Assembly: GCA_002384765.1 (NCBI GenBank)
Contig: DGBM01000126.1
Location: 8,242 to 13,844 of the forward strand
Reading direction: 5' to 3'
Length of the DNA stretch: 5,603 nucleotides
Origin: Demequinaceae bacterium UBA4004
GTDB lineage: Bacteria > Actinomycetota > Actinomycetes > Actinomycetales > Demequinaceae
The notes beneath the pieces were generated by a model. That model worked only from the letters and a program-made list of their open reading frames with translations, searched no databases and was not told the origin of the DNA. Below are positions 1 to 5,603 of the stretch, piece by piece. How positions within the stretch are numbered: the stretch's first letter is position 1; every line of letters starts with the position of its first letter. Made by a program: the position numbers and the translations under genes.

Positions 1-737
1 ACGAGCCCGGCGGCCTGTGCCGTCACGTCGGGAGTGCTGTGGGGCAGAGTGCGTCCCGCGGTGAGTTGGAGTGACAGCCGCGGCCACGCCGCATCGGCGA
101 GCGCCCGGCCGAGCCCGACGCACGTGCCGCACGCGCCTCGCCCGGGAATGACCATCGGACCCACCTGCGCGCCGCGTTCGTCGGTGGTGACGTAAACGTG
201 CGGCGTATCGCGAGCCATCAGCGGCACGGCGGCGGCGAGCAAAGGGGCTCCGTGAGACACGATGACCTCCACGTCGACCCGCGCGCGACCGGCGCACACG
301 TCGGCCTCCGGCAGCACCCGGCGGATCGTGTCGGCGGCGGCTGCCTGCCGCGTACCCGCCAACGAGCCGGGATCGTACGTGCCGCGCGGTGACTGTACGG
401 CTCGACCGATGTCATCGATCGCGACGGCCCAGCCTGCTCGCGCGAGAGCCAGGGCGATACCGCAACCGATCGGTCCACCGTCGTTGATGGCGGCACGAGG
501 GGTTGGTTCCTTGGCCCGCGTGAGGTCCTGGTCGACGAGCCCCGAGGCGATCAGTCGTGCCAGGATTACGGCGAACCGCGATCGGTCGCCGGGGGACACG
601 GTGGCCACGGTGCCGAGCCGCTCGACGAATCGCCGCTCGTCTGCGGTGAGGTCGTCCAGTATCAGCGGATCCCTCACGCCCACCTGCAGGGAGCCATCCC
701 CGCGCACCAGGACGCGTGCACCCGGTTTCAGTCTCAT
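1..737 (-). CDS. ThiF/E1-like protein, cyclodehydratase-type (TOMM leader-binding-like), 3' end cut by window edge
   Basis: The reading frame is open from an ATG at 735-737 to the left edge, giving 245 complete codons; I recall about 300 residues for such proteins, so roughly the last fifth is missing. The N-terminus (about 1-75; MRLKPGARVLVRG, LQVG, LILDDLTADE) looks like the small winged-helix/peptide-clasp-like domain of actinobacterial proteins annotated as cyclodehydratase or ocin-ThiF-like. A degenerate Rossmann segment follows (GGPIGCGIA at 87-95, strand ending AIDD at about 107-109). Next come VGPMVIPGRGAC (192-203), a CxxC pair (Cys203, Cys206) and AWPRLSLQL (217-225), which is the most diagnostic block. 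The canonical E1 loop NLNRQ is not visible, so I infer binding or scaffolding rather than adenylation. No YcaO or precursor peptide gene is in the window. An AGGTGG lies 12 bases before the ATG, a weak, distant ribosome site. Family placement is fairly sure; function is unknown. Confidence 0.75.
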   Translation of the reverse strand, partial: MRLKPGARVLVRGDGSLQVGVRDPLILDDLTADERRFVERLGTVATVSPGDRSRFAVILARLIASGLVDQDLTRAKEPTPRAAINDGGPIGCGIALALARAGWAVAIDDIGRAVQSPRGTYDPGSLAGTRQAAAADTIRRVLPEADVCAGRARVDVEVIVSHGAPLLAAAVPLMARDTPHVYVTTDERGAQVGPMVIPGRGACGTCVGLGRALADAAWPRLSLQLTAGRTLPHSTPDVTAQAAGL

Positions 738-755
738 GGTGCGAGAGTGCCACCT

Positions 756-773
756 CGCCCACGTCGGTGGGCG
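756..773 (-). promoter_or_regulatory. Small hairpin in the 5' leader of the ThiF-like gene
   Basis: A perfect 7-bp inverted repeat (CGCCCAC / GTGGGCG) with a 4-base loop ends 18 bases before the ATG at 737, immediately ahead of the AGGTGG that is the only ribosome-site-like stretch. If transcribed it could modulate access to that site. This is inference from sequence only; short GC-rich hairpins are common in such DNA. Confidence 0.3.
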
Positions 774-827
774 CTATCCACAGGTCCAGCGGCGCGGGGG
801 GCTTCACCGCACTCCGGGCACGACGAA

Positions 828-856
828 GGCCGGGCACCCCATCAGGATGCCCGGCC
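828..856 (-). terminator. Terminator-like hairpin after the DUF5679 gene
   Basis: A perfect 9-bp inverted repeat (GGCCGGGCA / TGCCCGGCC) with an 11-base loop begins 20 bases past the stop codon of the small zinc-ribbon gene. On the minus strand it is followed by TTCGTCGTG, which is only mildly T-rich, so it resembles the U-poor terminators common in actinobacteria. It sits between two genes of the same direction and would separate the ThiF-like gene from the genes upstream, or attenuate read-through. The stem is clear; the termination role is inferred. Confidence 0.55.
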
Positions 857-876
857 CTGACGTCGGTGGGCGCGAG

Positions 877-1035
877 TTACGCCTTGCCGAGGATGCGGTT
901 CAACTTGGTGCCGCACTCGGGGCACACGGCCTTGGCCATGCGGCGCCCGTTCTCTGAAACCACAACGTCACCCTCGGTGGTGCGCTTGGCCTTGCACTTC
1001 ACGCAGTAAAACTCGCCCTGGTACTTGTCGGCCAT
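877..1035 (-). CDS. DUF5679-type small zinc-ribbon protein (52 aa)
   Basis: A complete small gene. The frame stays open further upstream, but the ATG at 1033-1035 is chosen because AAGGAG (1043-1048) lies 7 bases before it and the protein then starts MADKYQGEFYCVKC, as I recall for DUF5679 proteins. Two CxxC knuckles (Cys11/Cys14 in CVKC and Cys38/Cys41 in CPEC) are spaced as in a zinc ribbon and are expected to bind one zinc ion. The chain is basic and ends NRILGKA. There is no signal peptide or membrane segment, so it should be cytoplasmic. The function of the family is unknown; nucleic-acid binding or a partner role for a neighbouring protein is possible. It lies 96 bases after the DUF2342 gene without a strong terminator between them, so read-through is plausible. 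A TACGCT (-10-like, 1103-1108, minus strand) lies upstream, but I see no convincing -35 at the right distance. Confidence 0.85.
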   Translation of the reverse strand: MADKYQGEFYCVKCKAKRTTEGDVVVSENGRRMAKAVCPECGTKLNRILGKA

Positions 1036-1131
1036 GAGCCTTCTCCTTCTTGCCGGTGTGCGGCGTGTGCCGCTGGTCCCCAACCGGGGGTCCGTTGCGT
1101 CAAGCGTAGACGCGGAAGCCGACAATACCCG

Positions 1132-2508
1132 CTAAGCACCGCTCGCCGTGTCGGAATCGCCTTCTTCGTCGTCTCCCGGCCCTTCCCACGTTCCGCTCAA
1201 GAGGGCCTCGATTTCGCGATCGATGTCGTCGGCTCGATTCTCGCCCGTGACCCCGTCGACCCACGTCCTCCAGTCCGCGAGCGTCTCCGCCTCAGGCAAC
1301 AGATCGGGGTGGCGCCACAGCGCGTCCCGCGCGGAGGTTCCCATCCGGTTGGTCAGCATGGACCACATGCCAGCGGCGTCACGAAGCCTGCGCGGGCGCA
1401 GGTTGAGGCCCAAGAGGGCGGAGAAAGTGTCCTCCGCCGGTCCTCCCGCGGCCCGCCTGCGCCGCATCATCTCCCGCAGTTGGCCCAAGGCGGGCAGATG
1501 TGGGGCCGCTGCGCGAGTGGTCACCTCGTCGACCCAGCCCTCGATGAGGGCGAGCCACGTCTCGATCGACTCAAGGGTTTGGGTCTGCTCGGGCGTGGGG
1601 GTGGGCGTGAAGATGCCGGTCGTGAGGGCCTTCTGAAGGGCCGCCGGGTCTCCCATGCCGGCCTTGCGCACTGCGTTGTCGAGCGCATCGAGGTCGACGG
1701 CGACTCCGCGCGCATAACGCTCGATGGCGGCGTGCAACTGCCCCGGCAACCATGGGGCCGACGCGAAGAGGCGCACGTGCGCCGCCTCGCGAAGCGCGAG
1801 GAAGAGCCGCACATCGGCCAGGTCGATGTCGAGTCCCTCGGCGAATTTCTCGACCTCGAGGGGAACCATCACCACACGTGCCTCGTCGAGGAGAGGGATC
1901 CCGAGGTCGGTCGCGCCGAAGGCTTCACGAGCCATGGCGCCTGCCGCTTGGCCCATGTGCATGCCGCACACGGTGGGGCTCACGGAACCGATCAGACCCT
2001 GAGCGTTCGGCCCATCGAGCATTCCCGATTCGTCACTGAGGACCCCTCCGAGTGCCAGCGATACGCTTGACGCGACGGGTCCGGCCAGATACCTCCACTT
2101 CGGCAACGTCGCCTCGACCCACTCGGCGCGGCTCCACACGGCGGGCTGAGCGCGGGAGGGATCGAAATCTGTCGCCGTATCGAGCCACAACTCCGCCTCG
2201 GTCACCGCGGCGCGGTACTCGCGGGCCTGTGCCGCGCTGACCATGGGGTCGCCGCCCTGAGCGGCGACGCCGCGTGCCACATCGTGCGCGAGCGTCCAGT
2301 TGACGTCCTCGCCTTGCGACTGGCTCATCAGCGCGCGAATCTGGCTCAGCATGTGATCCATCATTCCGGGCGCGTTGGACATCCCCGATGCCTGAGCCAA
2401 GGCGGCAGGATCCATGCCCATCTGGCGCATTTGATCGAGTGCTGCCTCAGCGTCCTCGCCAAAGAGCTCTCGGAGCAGCCTCATCCACTGCTCATCAGCG
2501 TCCGCCAT
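1132..2508 (-). CDS. DUF2342 / TIGR03624-type protein, annotated in relatives as zinc-dependent metalloprotease or putative hydrolase
   Basis: A 458-residue protein, about the usual length. I chose the ATG at 2506-2508 because GAGGAG (2514-2519) is 5 bases upstream; an in-frame ATG at 2521-2523 and GTG at 2533-2535 are less likely alternatives. Family blocks seen in order: NWTLAHDVAR (70-79), a Gly/Met-rich segment GMHMGQAAGAMARE (182-195), LREAAHVRLF (239-248) followed by PWL, IEGWVDEV (322-329), and GPAEDTFSALLGLNLRPRRLRDA (about 356-378). The tail from about 440 is acidic and probably disordered. No signal peptide or membrane span is evident, so it is likely cytoplasmic. Members are labelled zincin-like, but the catalytic HExxH position here reads REAAH, lacking the first histidine; I recall this form in close relatives too, so proteolytic activity is doubtful. 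It starts divergently from the YlbL-type protease gene and leads the leftward group. Family identity is strong, biochemical role unknown. Confidence 0.9.
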   Translation of the reverse strand: MADADEQWMRLLRELFGEDAEAALDQMRQMGMDPAALAQASGMSNAPGMMDHMLSQIRALMSQSQGEDVNWTLAHDVARGVAAQGGDPMVSAAQAREYRAAVTEAELWLDTATDFDPSRAQPAVWSRAEWVEATLPKWRYLAGPVASSVSLALGGVLSDESGMLDGPNAQGLIGSVSPTVCGMHMGQAAGAMAREAFGATDLGIPLLDEARVVMVPLEVEKFAEGLDIDLADVRLFLALREAAHVRLFASAPWLPGQLHAAIERYARGVAVDLDALDNAVRKAGMGDPAALQKALTTGIFTPTPTPEQTQTLESIETWLALIEGWVDEVTTRAAAPHLPALGQLREMMRRRRAAGGPAEDTFSALLGLNLRPRRLRDAAGMWSMLTNRMGTSARDALWRHPDLLPEAETLADWRTWVDGVTGENRADDIDREIEALLSGTWEGPGDDEEGDSDTASGA

Positions 2509-2543
2509 CTCGTCTCCTCGCATCGGCGTCCCCACCAGTCACC

Positions 2544-2549
2544 ACCGTA
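2544..2549 (-). promoter_or_regulatory. Candidate -10 box for the DUF2342 gene
   Basis: TACGGT on the minus strand fits the actinobacterial TANNNT pattern and would place a transcript start near 2537, giving a leader of about 28 bases that includes the GAGGAG ribosome site. No good -35 is present: the expected position falls inside the palindrome at 2551-2582. The site is therefore tentative. Confidence 0.3.
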
Positions 2550-2550
2550 A

Positions 2551-2582
2551 CGAACGGGGGCCCCGATTGGGGCTTCCGTTCG
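2551..2582. promoter_or_regulatory. 32-base imperfect palindrome between divergent genes (candidate operator or leader hairpin)
   Basis: The arms are 2551-2564 and 2569-2582 around a 4-base GATT centre. Twelve of 14 positions are complementary: the outer 7 (CGAACGG / CCGTTCG) and the inner 5 (GCCCC / GGGGC). The two mismatched positions would be G-U pairs in a plus-strand RNA but C-A mismatches in a minus-strand RNA. The repeat overlaps the places where -35 elements of both divergent promoters would lie, so a shared operator is plausible. Alternatively it is a leader hairpin if the plus transcript begins upstream. The structure is visible directly; its role is inferred. Confidence 0.5.
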
Positions 2583-2596
2583 CTATGGGCAATGAT
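2567..2596 (+). promoter_or_regulatory. Candidate promoter for the ylbL-UPF0182 pair, possibly giving a leaderless transcript
   Basis: TTGGGG (2567-2572) and AATGAT (2591-2596) are 18 bases apart and weakly resemble -35 and -10 elements. A transcript start about 7 bases after the -10 would coincide with the GTG at 2603, which has no usable ribosome site; that would fit leaderless initiation, frequent in actinobacteria. Both boxes are poor matches, so confidence is low. Confidence 0.2.
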
Positions 2597-2602
2597 GGGG
2601 GT

Positions 2603-3709
2603 GTGAGCGAGCCGAGGGACGATGTGCACCTGTCGCTGTCAGAGCAGCCTCCTTCCCGCCGTGCCAACGTCATGGCGGCCACCGGTTTGGCGGCATCGCT
2701 CCTGCTGGCGGCGCTGACGGTGGTTCCCTCGCAATACGCGATCGAGGGGCCGGGACCGACGTTCGACACCCTCTCCGCATCCAACGACGTGCCGCTCGTT
2801 CAGATTGATGGAGCCACGACCTACCCGTCGAGCGGCGAGTTGCGATTGACCACGGTGTCGGTGTCCGATGCCAGCACCCAGCGGTTCACCGTGGGCGCCG
2901 TCATCGAGGCGTTTTTCTCTCCCTCGCGAACGGTGCAACCTGTCGAGGCGGTGCTCGGCAGCCCGCAAGATCAGAAGGCGTCCGAAGACCGCAGCGCCCA
3001 GCAGTGGATCACGTCACAAGAGTCCGCCACGGTGTCCGCGCTCGAGGCACTCGGCCACGAGGTCCCCGCGAAGATTTCCGTGGTGGAAGTGCTCGACGAG
3101 TCGAACGCCAAAGGAAAGCTCGAGGTGGGTGACGTCCTGGTGGCCGCTGGCGGCAAGGGCCTCGTCTCCTACAGGGATCTGACGGAGTATCTGGACTCCC
3201 ACCAGGCAGGCGATGCGATCACCTTGACGGTCAGGCGCGCAGGCGACGAGGTGACCGTCTCGTTTGACCTGATCGACTACGACGGCGCGGCCCGCATGGG
3301 CATCACGGTGGATCCTCGCTTCGATCCGCCGATCGACGTGACGGTGGGGATCGACAAGGTGGGCGGCCCGAGCGCCGGCATGATGTTTGCCTTGGCGATC
3401 ATGGACCAACTCACCCCGGATGACGAACTCCACGGCTCTCACGTGGCGGGCACCGGAGTGGTCGACGTGGACGGCCAGGTGTACCCCATCGGCGGCATCG
3501 CCCTCAAGATGCTGGGCGCACGAGCCGCGGGTGCCGACTACTTCCTGGCGCCCGTCGAGAACTGCGACGAGGTGTTGGGGCACGTTCCGGACGGTCTCGA
3601 CGTTTATTCGGTAGACACGCTGGACGACGCCTATGCCGCGATCGTGGCAATCGGCAAGAAGGACACTTCGGTGCTGCCACGGTGCAACGCCGACAACAAC
3701 AAAGGATGA
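2603..3709 (+). CDS. YlbL-type membrane-anchored PDZ / Lon-like (S16) serine protease
   Basis: A complete 368-residue protein from the GTG at 2603; an in-frame ATG at 2585 (6 residues longer) or TTG at 2567 are alternatives, none with a good ribosome site. A hydrophobic segment at about 23-43 should anchor the N-terminus, followed by the family block YAIEGPGPTFDTL (45-57), so the rest is probably outside the membrane. A PDZ domain covers about 157-225 (ISVVEVLDESNAKGKLEVGDVLVAAGG begins near 158 in two halves around Gly171). The C-terminal Lon-type domain has the catalytic Ser257 in VGGPSAGM and the Lys302 in YPIGGIALKM, so the Ser-Lys dyad is intact. No ATPase domain is present, as expected for YlbL. 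Cys321 (ENCDEV) and Cys361 (LPRCN) are the only cysteines and could form an extracytoplasmic disulfide. The substrate is unknown; in Bacillus subtilis YlbL is reported as a protease acting on the DNA-damage division inhibitor YneA. The next gene follows after 9 bases, so the two are probably co-transcribed and may be functionally linked. Confidence 0.93.
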   Translation: MSEPRDDVHLSLSEQPPSRRANVMAATGLAASLLLAALTVVPSQYAIEGPGPTFDTLSASNDVPLVQIDGATTYPSSGELRLTTVSVSDASTQRFTVGAVIEAFFSPSRTVQPVEAVLGSPQDQKASEDRSAQQWITSQESATVSALEALGHEVPAKISVVEVLDESNAKGKLEVGDVLVAAGGKGLVSYRDLTEYLDSHQAGDAITLTVRRAGDEVTVSFDLIDYDGAARMGITVDPRFDPPIDVTVGIDKVGGPSAGMMFALAIMDQLTPDDELHGSHVAGTGVVDVDGQVYPIGGIALKMLGARAAGADYFLAPVENCDEVLGHVPDGLDVYSVDTLDDAYAAIVAIGKKDTSVLPRCNADNNKG

Positions 3710-3712
3710 GGA
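3707..3712 (+). promoter_or_regulatory. Ribosome binding site of the UPF0182 gene overlapping the protease stop codon
   Basis: TGAGGA contains both the TGA stop of the YlbL-type gene (3707-3709) and the GAGGA ribosome site placed 6 bases before the GTG start at 3719. This fixes the downstream start and suggests translational coupling of the two genes. Confidence 0.8.
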
Positions 3713-3718
3713 TTTCCC

Positions 3719-5603
3719 GTGAGTTTTGACGAGGACCGCCCCGCACCCCGCAAGAGGCCCGTCACGGTCCCCCGACGCCGGTCTCCGCTGGGTCTCGCCA
3801 TCGGCGTGATGGCCGTGCTCGCCGTGCTGACGGTGGCGCTTGCCAACGTCTGGACCGAGGCCGCCTGGTACGACCAGGTGGGCTACTTCGCCGTGTGGCG
3901 TACCGAGTGGGTCGCGCGCATCGCACTCTTCGCGATCGGAGCGGTCGTCGCGGGCGTCGCCGTGTGGGGGTCTCTGCGGTGGGCCAAGTCGGCTCGCCCG
4001 GCCCTGACCGCGTCGCGTAACACGCCGCTCGACCAGTACCGCGAGCAGATTCGCCCGATCGAGCGCGTCGTCACCCTGGTGCTTCCGGCGGTCGTGGGGC
4101 TCATCGCGGGCGGCGCCGTCTCCGCGCGCTGGGATCAGGTGTTGGCCTTCATGAACCGCACGGCGTTCGGGTACACCGACCCGCAGTTCAACCTGGATGC
4201 CTCGTTCTACGTCTTCACCTTGCCTGTACTGCGACTCGTCGTCGGCTTTGTGCTCGCGATCGCGATCCTGTCCACCGTTCTCGCGGCGTTCGTGCACCTG
4301 TTGTACGGCGGTATCTCCGGTGGTGGGCGAGTGTTCGTGGCCAGCAAGGGCGCCCGCACCCAACTCGGAATCCTGGGCTTTATCGTCATGCTCGCGATTG
4401 CCGGGAACTACGTGCTCGACCGTTTCTCGTTGGTGCTCAATCAAGGAGACCGCTTCGCTGGCGCCAGCTACACCGACGTGAATGCCATCCTTCCGGCACG
4501 GTCAATTCTGGCGGGCATCGCGGTGCTCGTCGCCGTCATGTTCCTGCTCGTGATCTGGCGAGGTGACTGGCGGATCCCTGCCACCGGCGTGGGTCTCATG
4601 GCGCTGTCGGCCATCGTCATCGGCGGCGTCTACCCGGCCATCGTCCAGAACTTCCAGGTGGATCCGAACGCCCAGGAGTACGAGGCGCCATACATTCAAC
4701 GCGATATCGACGCCACCCTGCACGCATACGGCCTGGATGGCGTTGAAGTCAATCAATATCAGGCGCGCACGGAGGCCAACGCGGACGCGCTGCGCGCAGA
4801 TGCGGACACCACTGCACAGATCCGCCTGCTGGACCCGAACGTGGTGGCGCCTACGTTCCAGCAGTTGCAGCAGAACAAGCAGTACTACTCCTTCCCCGAG
4901 AACCTCACCGTTGACCGTTACCGGATCAACGACGAGGTGCGCGACACCGTCATCGCGGTGCGGCAGCTGAACCTCGACGGCCTGAGCGCGGAGAACCGTT
5001 CGTGGGTGAATGACACCACGGTCTTCACGCACGGCTTCGGAGTCGTGGCCGCCTACGGCAACAAGGTGACGTCGGACGGTCGCCCGCAGTTCTACCAGTC
5101 GGGCATTCCATCGACGGGCGAGCTCGGAGATTACGAGCCGCGCATCTACTTCGGTGACAGCGTTCCCGCCTACTCGATCGTGGGTGCCCCAGAGGGCACG
5201 GCTCCGTGGGAGCTCGACTTCCCGGACGACGACGCTGGTGGCCAGGTCAACAACACCTATCAGGGTGACGGTGGACCCGTCATCGGGAACCTGTTCGCCA
5301 AGATGATGTACGCGCTCAAATTCGGCGAGCAGCAGATCCTGTTCTCAGACCGCGTGACGAACGAGTCGCAGATTCTCTATTACCGCGACCCTATTGAGCG
5401 CGTATCGCGTGTGGCCCCGTACTTGAAGCTCGACTCCACGACGTACCCCGCCGTGGTCGATGGTCGAGTGGTGTGGGTCGTCGACGGTTACACCTCGACG
5501 CCCGACTTTCCTTATGCGGCGACGGTGACGTCGGCGGACCTGTTCGCCAACACGGACACCCTCAATCCCGCCGTGCTCAACTACATCCGCAACTCGGTCA
5601 AGG
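3719..5603 (+). CDS. UPF0182 family multi-pass membrane protein, 3' end cut by window edge
   Basis: The frame is open from a GTG at 3719 to the right edge, giving 628 complete codons; the family is typically near 900-1000 residues, so about a third is missing. After a basic, proline-containing N-terminus (RKRPVTVPRRR, 11-21) I see seven hydrophobic spans at about 23-45, 65-86, 117-136, 166-192, 214-234, 258-279 and 288-308. A large hydrophilic domain then begins with QNFQVDPNAQEYEAPYI (310-326). Family blocks include WYDQVGY (50-56), GYTDPQFNLDASFYVF (151-166), SGIPSTGEL, EPRIYFGD, VWVVDGYTS and NYIRNSVK. It should lie in the cytoplasmic membrane with the large domain outside. The molecular function of UPF0182 is not established. 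Its start is set by the GAGGA site overlapping the upstream stop codon, and the coupling with a surface protease gene suggests related roles at the membrane. Identification is very secure. Confidence 0.97.
   Translation, partial: MSFDEDRPAPRKRPVTVPRRRSPLGLAIGVMAVLAVLTVALANVWTEAAWYDQVGYFAVWRTEWVARIALFAIGAVVAGVAVWGSLRWAKSARPALTASRNTPLDQYREQIRPIERVVTLVLPAVVGLIAGGAVSARWDQVLAFMNRTAFGYTDPQFNLDASFYVFTLPVLRLVVGFVLAIAILSTVLAAFVHLLYGGISGGGRVFVASKGARTQLGILGFIVMLAIAGNYVLDRFSLVLNQGDRFAGASYTDVNAILPARSILAGIAVLVAVMFLLVIWRGDWRIPATGVGLMALSAIVIGGVYPAIVQNFQVDPNAQEYEAPYIQRDIDATLHAYGLDGVEVNQYQARTEANADALRADADTTAQIRLLDPNVVAPTFQQLQQNKQYYSFPENLTVDRYRINDEVRDTVIAVRQLNLDGLSAENRSWVNDTTVFTHGFGVVAAYGNKVTSDGRPQFYQSGIPSTGELGDYEPRIYFGDSVPAYSIVGAPEGTAPWELDFPDDDAGGQVNNTYQGDGGPVIGNLFAKMMYALKFGEQQILFSDRVTNESQILYYRDPIERVSRVAPYLKLDSTTYPAVVDGRVVWVVDGYTSTPDFPYAATVTSADLFANTDTLNPAVLNYIRNSVK

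Noticed and set aside
1..245. A full azole-modified peptide (TOMM) biosynthetic cluster suggested by the ThiF-like gene.
   Set aside because: No YcaO, flavin dehydrogenase or precursor peptide is visible, and homologues of this E1-like protein occur as stand-alone genes in actinobacterial core regions.
412..837. A 141-codon minus-strand frame overlapping the start of the ThiF-like gene in another frame.
   Set aside because: The overlapping frame starting at 737 matches a known family from its first residues; this one is Arg/Gly/Ala-rich and runs through the terminator-like hairpin.
262..957. A 231-codon plus-strand frame covering the ThiF-like gene, the gap and part of the DUF5679 gene.
   Set aside because: It crosses two real minus-strand genes and an intergenic hairpin, and its Arg/Pro/Ser-rich translation resembles no protein I know.
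1098..1103. TTGACG on the minus strand as a -35 element for the DUF5679 gene.
   Set aside because: No -10-like sequence lies 16-19 bases downstream; that position is GGGACC. The match is probably chance.
1036..1125. An N-terminal extension of the DUF5679 protein starting at 1125.
   Set aside because: The extension is low-complexity (Ser/Ala then poly-Arg), while the ATG at 1035 has an AAGGAG at ideal spacing and gives the family-typical start.
1309..2070. A 253-codon plus-strand open frame opposite the DUF2342-type gene.
   Set aside because: It lies wholly inside a well-supported gene on the other strand, shows no family features, and its composition is that of a GC-rich shadow frame.
3014..4444. 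A long open frame (476 codons) on the minus strand opposite the YlbL-type and UPF0182 genes.
   Set aside because: It is antisense to two securely identified genes, its translation is dominated by His, Arg, Asp and Gly with no recognisable domain, and it has no ribosome site. Such long shadow frames are normal in GC-rich coding DNA.

Overview
The window looks like chromosomal DNA of a high-GC Gram-positive bacterium (Actinomycetota). The reasons are the high GC content, frequent GTG starts, and four or five proteins of families known mainly from actinobacteria, in an order I recall from other members of the phylum (in Mycobacterium tuberculosis around Rv3193c to Rv3196A). I cannot fix the genus. 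Nothing points to a plasmid, phage, insertion sequence, CRISPR array, tRNA or rRNA.

Layout: two divergent gene groups start from a short region at about 2509-2602. Leftward (minus strand) come a DUF2342 / TIGR03624-type 'zinc-dependent metalloprotease' homologue (1132-2508), a 52-residue zinc-ribbon protein of the DUF5679 type (877-1035), and a ThiF/E1-like 'cyclodehydratase-type' protein that runs off the left edge (1-737). Rightward (plus strand) come a membrane-anchored PDZ plus Lon-type (S16) protease of the YlbL type (2603-3709) and, 9 bases later, a UPF0182 multi-pass membrane protein that runs off the right edge (3719-5603). No stretch of more than 300 bases lacks a gene. The largest gap, 738-876, holds a clean terminator-like hairpin and a smaller hairpin just ahead of the ThiF-like gene.

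How the genes may work together: the plus-strand pair is tightly coupled. The ribosome binding site of the UPF0182 gene overlaps the stop codon of the protease gene, and both products are predicted to sit in the cytoplasmic membrane with their main domains outside. The minus-strand group is looser (gaps of 96 and 139 bases), with a hairpin before its last gene. The divergent start region contains a 32-base imperfect palindrome placed where the promoters of both groups could overlap, so shared control is possible but unproven.

The window is best read as a conserved but poorly characterised actinobacterial neighbourhood rather than an obvious new system. The most interesting points are the altered HExxH-like motif (REAAH) in the presumed metalloprotease, the E1-like protein without the usual adenylation residues next to a tiny zinc-ribbon protein, and the palindrome in the divergent promoter region.
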